64,000 bases of DNA from an uncultured Bacteroides sp. Its GTDB lineage: Bacteria > Bacteroidota > Bacteroidia > Bacteroidales > Bacteroidaceae. Of the stretch, positions 60,188 through 64,000 are shown one piece after another. Within the stretch, counting starts at the first letter, position 1. The number at the start of each line of letters is the position of its first letter. Both the position numbers and the translations under genes were made by a program. The notes under the pieces were generated by a model. It did no database searches. It saw nothing but the letters and a program-made list of their open reading frames with translations, and was not told the origin of the DNA. The DNA is taken from positions 15,814 to 79,813 of the forward strand of contig NZ_CAJUHF010000012.1 of NCBI RefSeq assembly GCF_910585845.1, in the 5' to 3' direction.

Positions 60188-61624
60188 ATGTCACAATCGT
60201 CTATAAAGAAAAATTTTGCTTATAAGAGTATACTGACTATTTCTACTTATTTAATTAGTTTCATTACATTTCCATATGTAGCTCGGGTACTGGGTGTTGA
60301 ACATATAGGTTTAGTTAATTTTGTGGATAATACAGTGAATTATTTTTTATTATTCGCAACGATGGGGATTGGGCTATTGGGTGTCCGTGAAATAGCAGCA
60401 GTGAAAGAAAATAAGAAATGCTTAGAGCAGATTTATTCAAACATATTGGCATTGAATTTATTATTTACTATGGTATCGTTGGGTATATATTTGCTTTGTA
60501 TAGCGGCAATACCCAAATTGCGCCAATATGACGAATTGTTTTATATAGGAACGGGCAAAATACTTTTTACAGTGTTTCTAGTGGAATGGTTTTTTACGGG
60601 AATAGAGAATTTCCGGTATATCACATTGAGAAGTATCCTTATAAAAGTCTTTTATGTAATCAGTGTTTTCATATTTGTAAGAGATACATCAGACTATCAG
60701 CTTTATTTTATACTCACAGTAGGAGTGGTTGTGTTGAATGCTTTTATTAATCAATTATATATTCGAAAATTTGTCAGGATTAGGTGGTGTAATATACACT
60801 TATTCAAGTATATTAAGCCAAACATTACATTGGGTATTTATACGTTGATGAGTTCGATGTATCTCACCTTTAATGTAATGTATTTAGGATTGGTGTCTGA
60901 TAATACGGAAGTAGGTTATTATACGACAGCGTTTAAGCTATACTCTGTGCTTTTAGGTTTCTTTACTGCATTTACGAGTGTAATGTTACCTCGAATGAGT
61001 TCCTTGTTGGCAAACGGTGAAAATGCCCGCTTTCAAGAATTAGTGGATCATTCGTTCTCTGTAGTATCTACTTTCTGTATACCTTTGATTTTATATAGTA
61101 TGATTCTAGCTCCTCAGATTATTTACATCCTATCCGGTCCTGAATATGAAGGAGCTGTATTTCCGATGCGAATTATTATGCCAGCAGCGTTTGCGGTAGG
61201 TATGGCTCAAGTATTAGCAATTCAGATATTGATGCCAATGAAAAAAGATAGGGTGTTATTGATGGCATCAATCATCGGTGCGATTGTCAGTTTGTTAATC
61301 AATTTACTGGTAGTTCCATATACGGCAAGCGTAGGATCTGCTGTCGTATTGTTATGTTCAGAAATGGTTGTAGCTGCGACATACGTGGTGTATGTACTAT
61401 CGTATAGGTTAGCACGAATTCCTATTAGAATTGCATGGAAAAATGTTTGCTATTCTTTGCCTGGCGCATTGGTTTGCTGGGGATGCAACAGGTGGATAGA
61501 AAATGAGTTTGTGGGAGTAGTATGTGCGGTGATATTGGCGGGAACGGTATGGATAATAGTACAAATAATTGCAAAAACTTCTGTGGGGGAACGAATAAAA
61601 AGTATTTCTTTATTACGGCAGTGA
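60188..61624 (+). CDS. Wzx-type polysaccharide flippase
   Basis: 478 residues with about 12-14 hydrophobic helices across the protein. N-terminal SIKKNFAYKSILTISTYLISFITFPYVARVLGVEHIGLVNFVDN is the MATE/MOP flippase start (YxxRxLG). It would move the undecaprenyl-linked repeat unit across the inner membrane. A Wzy polymerase is not seen in the window and should lie beyond the right edge. Confidence 0.9.
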   Translation: MSQSSIKKNFAYKSILTISTYLISFITFPYVARVLGVEHIGLVNFVDNTVNYFLLFATMGIGLLGVREIAAVKENKKCLEQIYSNILALNLLFTMVSLGIYLLCIAAIPKLRQYDELFYIGTGKILFTVFLVEWFFTGIENFRYITLRSILIKVFYVISVFIFVRDTSDYQLYFILTVGVVVLNAFINQLYIRKFVRIRWCNIHLFKYIKPNITLGIYTLMSSMYLTFNVMYLGLVSDNTEVGYYTTAFKLYSVLLGFFTAFTSVMLPRMSSLLANGENARFQELVDHSFSVVSTFCIPLILYSMILAPQIIYILSGPEYEGAVFPMRIIMPAAFAVGMAQVLAIQILMPMKKDRVLLMASIIGAIVSLLINLLVVPYTASVGSAVVLLCSEMVVAATYVVYVLSYRLARIPIRIAWKNVCYSLPGALVCWGCNRWIENEFVGVVCAVILAGTVWIIVQIIAKTSVGERIKSISLLRQ

Positions 61625-61888
61625 TGCCAGTGCTGAAATGGCGGCTGCTTATTACATACTGGAACGTTAAAGTTATATAGCAGTTCTATTTGGAACTTCA
61701 TTGGCATTTTTCTCATAAAATATCTTTTATGGGTGTAGGGATTATGCTAATATGATTTCTGACAAAATGATTTTGCTACCAGCAATGTTAATTTCAAAAC
61801 TAATTAATTAACAAAACTCGGTTTAGGGTATACTTATGTGCTCTTTCAAAGGAGAATGCCTTAAATAGAGTATTTACATGTTTTTTAT

Positions 61889-62773
61889 ATGGATGTATCG
61901 GTTATTGTAGTGAATTATAAAACACGCGACTTAACTTTACAGTGCCTTCGTTCTCTTTTTAAGTATACGTATGGTGTGAAGATGGAGGTTATTGTAGTTG
62001 ACAATGCATCTCAGGATGATACGCCTTATTCTATACGCCGGGAGTTTCCGCAGGTACGTGTGGTAGAAAGTCAGGAAAATCTAGGGTTTGGAAAGGCTAA
62101 CAATCTGGGTAATACTTATGCAATAGGTAAATACCTTTTTTTGCTTAATAGTGACACAATCGTTATCCACAACATTGTTCGCCAGTTTTTCGAATTTATG
62201 GAAATACATCCGGAATATGTTTCATGTGGTGGAAACTTGTTGGACAGAGATGGGGTTAATTGCAATGTAGGGGGGAATTTTCCTTCGGTAATGCAGGAGT
62301 TTCTGAGTATTGGCTTTCATAGGTTAGTGCCTCGTTGGTTTAAAAATCGATATACTTTGAGCAAGTCTGTAGCAGATAGCGGGATGGACGATATTTGTTA
62401 CGTGATAGGTGCTGATATGTTTATTCGTAAAGAGATATTTGATCGCTTTCAGGGTTTCGACCCTGCCATTTTTATGTACTACGAAGAAACAGATCTTTAT
62501 TATCGGATGCATTTGGAAGGATTGCGTTCGTGTATATTGCCCTATGCGCCTTTGATACATCTGGAGGGAGGGTCGTTTGGCTCTCATAGTCGTTTCTTTA
62601 ACTTGAGAAAGATAGAAATGTTATTATGTAGCAAATGTTATTTTTTTCGTAAACACTATTCACGTAAAGCTGTGATGACTATGAAATGTTATGTGGCTAT
62701 TGGAGCTATTATTCGTCCACACCGCTATAAATGTAACTTATTTGGTTTCCTTAAAAAGATTATTAAAGAATAA
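61889..62773 (+). CDS. Glycosyltransferase family 2
   Basis: 294 residues. GT-A core: VSVIVVNYKTRDLTLQCLRSL, VIVVDNASQDDTPYSIRREFPQV, NLGFGKANNLG, FLLNSDTIV (DxD-like SDT) and GADMFIRKEIFDRFQGFDPAIFMYYEETDLYYRMHLEG. The ExD box EETDLYYR and the rhamnosyltransferase-like order suggest a deoxysugar or hexose transferase; linkage unknown. Preceded by 264 bp with no gene seen. Confidence 0.9.
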   Translation: MDVSVIVVNYKTRDLTLQCLRSLFKYTYGVKMEVIVVDNASQDDTPYSIRREFPQVRVVESQENLGFGKANNLGNTYAIGKYLFLLNSDTIVIHNIVRQFFEFMEIHPEYVSCGGNLLDRDGVNCNVGGNFPSVMQEFLSIGFHRLVPRWFKNRYTLSKSVADSGMDDICYVIGADMFIRKEIFDRFQGFDPAIFMYYEETDLYYRMHLEGLRSCILPYAPLIHLEGGSFGSHSRFFNLRKIEMLLCSKCYFFRKHYSRKAVMTMKCYVAIGAIIRPHRYKCNLFGFLKKIIKE

Positions 62774-62837
62774 GTAGTAGATAAATGTTTTTCGGAACGA
62801 TTTTTTACGAGTTAGCTTTGGGCACAGTTATAAGGTC

Positions 62838-62883
62838 AGTAGTCAAAAATTAGCTATTGATTGAAAGTTCTATCTTCTTGCGA
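62838..62883 (+). repeat. Direct repeat copy 1
   Basis: AGTAGTCAAAAATTAGCTAT..., 35 of the first 40 positions identical to the copy at 63953. It sits between the GT2 gene and a gene remnant. Confidence 0.85.
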
Positions 62884-62900
62884 CTAAAATTCTAGAATTT

Positions 62901-63116
62901 ATGTATAACAATGAAGATTTAGAACGTTACTATCGTGAAATGTACCGTTTGAATAATCATGGGATATCTCTGAGCTACATGACACTGACCTACTGGCTTG
63001 AAAAGGGTGCTGGATTCACCAAAGAATTAGGTTGTGATGCTCAAAAATATAGCATAAAGAAGAGCTCCAACGTCAATTGTGAAGAGAAGATTGTCATTTC
63101 TTCATTTCTTCTGTAG
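62901..63116 (+). pseudogene. Remnant ORF, possibly from an IS-type gene
   Basis: 71 codons starting MYNNEDLERYYREMYRLNNHG. The opening (NNEDLERYY) recalls small helix-turn-helix proteins that go with Bacteroides IS66-type elements, but the match is from memory and weak. Further fragments follow in other frames to about 63395 (YNIYMYPENKLYN, GWLYVQKDLYCRGDLPADKISRQRN), showing a decayed stretch. Confidence 0.35.
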
Positions 63117-63459
63117 CCGAACGCATTGAAAAACATTCTGGGTGCCCGTTAGGTTAAGGTGCTACATCGGACGGTTACAATATTTATATGTATCCGGAAA
63201 ACAAGTTGTACAACACGGGACATTTTGCTGCTTGGTTCATGTTCGTACTAAGTTTGTATATATTTATGAGTAGGGTGGTGACCTAAATGTGAAACGGATG
63301 CCGGACTATATGGGTTGGTTGTATGTTCAGAAAGATCTTTATTGCCGGGGCGATCTTCCTGCTGACAAGATATCTCGCCAGCGTAACGTTCTCTAGGGTG
63401 TCAAAATTGGATGCTTATTTTCTATTCCACAAATTGTCTGATTTAAATAAATTGCTCTT
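63117..63459. other. Non-coding decayed stretch
   Basis: 343 bp with frame-broken fragments only; no promoter or RNA seen. Confidence 0.5.
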
Positions 63460-63957
63460 ATGCCTTTATTTAAATTATTTGTAACAATATTAAATGTTCC
63501 GCGAATTATTCCATCATTTATCTTGTTTTGTTTAAAAATCAATGATTGTGAAGATGATGTTAAGCGAGCTCTTATTCATCGGCACTTTAATTCTAATGTT
63601 TTTATTGGTTTTTGTTATTTAATGGTTTTTGATAAAACTTTCAGGAATATCTTTTATAAGCGTATTGGTAAACTTAAATATTTTATATACTATTTTATGC
63701 CTCCACATGATTGCTTCGTTATTACCACATATATGGATTGTGGAAAAGGTTTTTGGGGAATCCATCCAATCGCAACTTTTGTAAATGCTGATAAGGTTGG
63801 TGAAAATTTTACTGTAAGAAACAATGTAACAATCGGTGCAAGTAAAACTGGACGTCCAACAATTGGAAATAATGTTATTGTAAATACAAATTCTCTTATT
63901 GCAGGTAAAGTAAATATTGGGAATAATGTAGTTGTAGGGGGACAGTTGTGTAAGTAG
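63460..63957 (+). CDS. Hexapeptide-repeat acetyltransferase, 3' truncated
   Basis: 165 codons. A hydrophobic/basic N-terminus leads to left-handed beta-helix turns typical of serine acetyltransferase-like capsule O-acetyltransferases: GIHPIATFVNADKVGENFTVRNNVTIGASKTGRPTIGNNVIVNTNSLIAGKVNIGNNVVVG. Family members go on with a GAGSVVTKDIP-type turn and tail; here the coil breaks into GQLCK-stop exactly where the direct repeat starts. The catalytic histidine (GIHP) is present, but loss of the last coil and tail makes it a likely pseudogene. Confidence 0.75.
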   Translation: MPLFKLFVTILNVPRIIPSFILFCLKINDCEDDVKRALIHRHFNSNVFIGFCYLMVFDKTFRNIFYKRIGKLKYFIYYFMPPHDCFVITTYMDCGKGFWGIHPIATFVNADKVGENFTVRNNVTIGASKTGRPTIGNNVIVNTNSLIAGKVNIGNNVVVGGQLCK

Positions 63958-63999
63958 TCAAAAAATGGCTATTAATTGAAAGTGCTAACTTCGCTGCGA
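63953..63999 (+). repeat. Direct repeat copy 2 at the acetyltransferase break
   Basis: AGTAGTCAAAAAATGGCTAT..., matching copy 1 at 62838. It contains the stop codon of the truncated acetyltransferase and runs to the window edge. Confidence 0.85.
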
Positions 64000-64000
64000 A

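Noticed and set aside
60134..63420. Shared 14-mer AATTGGATGCTTAT at about 60134 and 63404
   Set aside because: Several such 14-bp matches are expected by chance in 64 kb.
1..64000. tRNA or rRNA genes
   Set aside because: Looked for cloverleaf and GGTTCGA-type T-arm patterns by eye and found none; a covariance search was not possible.

Overview
The window looks like a Bacteroides chromosome. Supporting signs are the Bacteroidales promoter form TTTG-N19-21-TAnnTTTG ahead of many genes, UpxY/UpxZ capsule regulators, PPi-dependent phosphofructokinase, a Porin_10-type porin, a CfxA-like class A beta-lactamase and a Bacteroides-style MetH reactivation protein separate from MetH. I cannot name the species.

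Layout. (1) 1-6.6 kb is the distal end of a capsular/exopolysaccharide (CPS) locus on the + strand: two GT4 glycosyltransferases, an Fe-S/F420-type protein, a pyruvyl transferase, a small initiating sugar-phosphate transferase and a DegT-type aminotransferase, closed by a strong terminator. (2) 6.6-13.2 kb holds an Rpn-type nuclease with a long QG-repeat tail, an ECF sigma/membrane protein/metallophosphoesterase operon, and a facing lipoprotein plus two-barrel-protein operon. (3) 13.2-26.4 kb is mostly core: MetH reactivation, dihydroorotase, polyprenol-phosphate mannosyltransferase, Mfd, a four-gene operon whose last gene (tfoX) is wrecked, an HU-like protein, an HxlR regulator, the CfxA-like beta-lactamase and a YgiQ radical SAM protein. 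(4) 26.4-42.6 kb holds a golvesin-domain amidase-like protein, a NagB/PIG-L fusion with altered NagB catalytic residues, and an omega-amidase/alpha-2-macroglobulin/PBP1C operon, then an acyltransferase operon. (5) 42.8-56.2 kb holds PPi-PFK, GH25 lysozyme, PrmA, a Trp/Tyr/His/Ser-rich secreted protein, a FadL-type porin, a PerR/rubrerythrin operon, NAD synthetase, a solute-binding protein and a large porin. (6) 56.2-64 kb is the start of a second CPS locus: an invertible promoter, upxY, upxZ, UDP-sugar dehydrogenase, flippase, GT2 and a truncated acetyltransferase, with decayed DNA between the genes.

The points I rate highest are these. The second CPS locus has an invertible promoter segment with 18-bp inverted repeats, and its consensus promoter points away from the locus (OFF) in this sequence. 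Five intergenic arrays share an exact 11-bp period but not the same unit sequence; several lie in mRNA leaders. There are also several long palindromes, a chromosomal CfxA-like beta-lactamase, and direct repeats where a CPS acetyltransferase is cut short. All calls are by eye; no database search was run.
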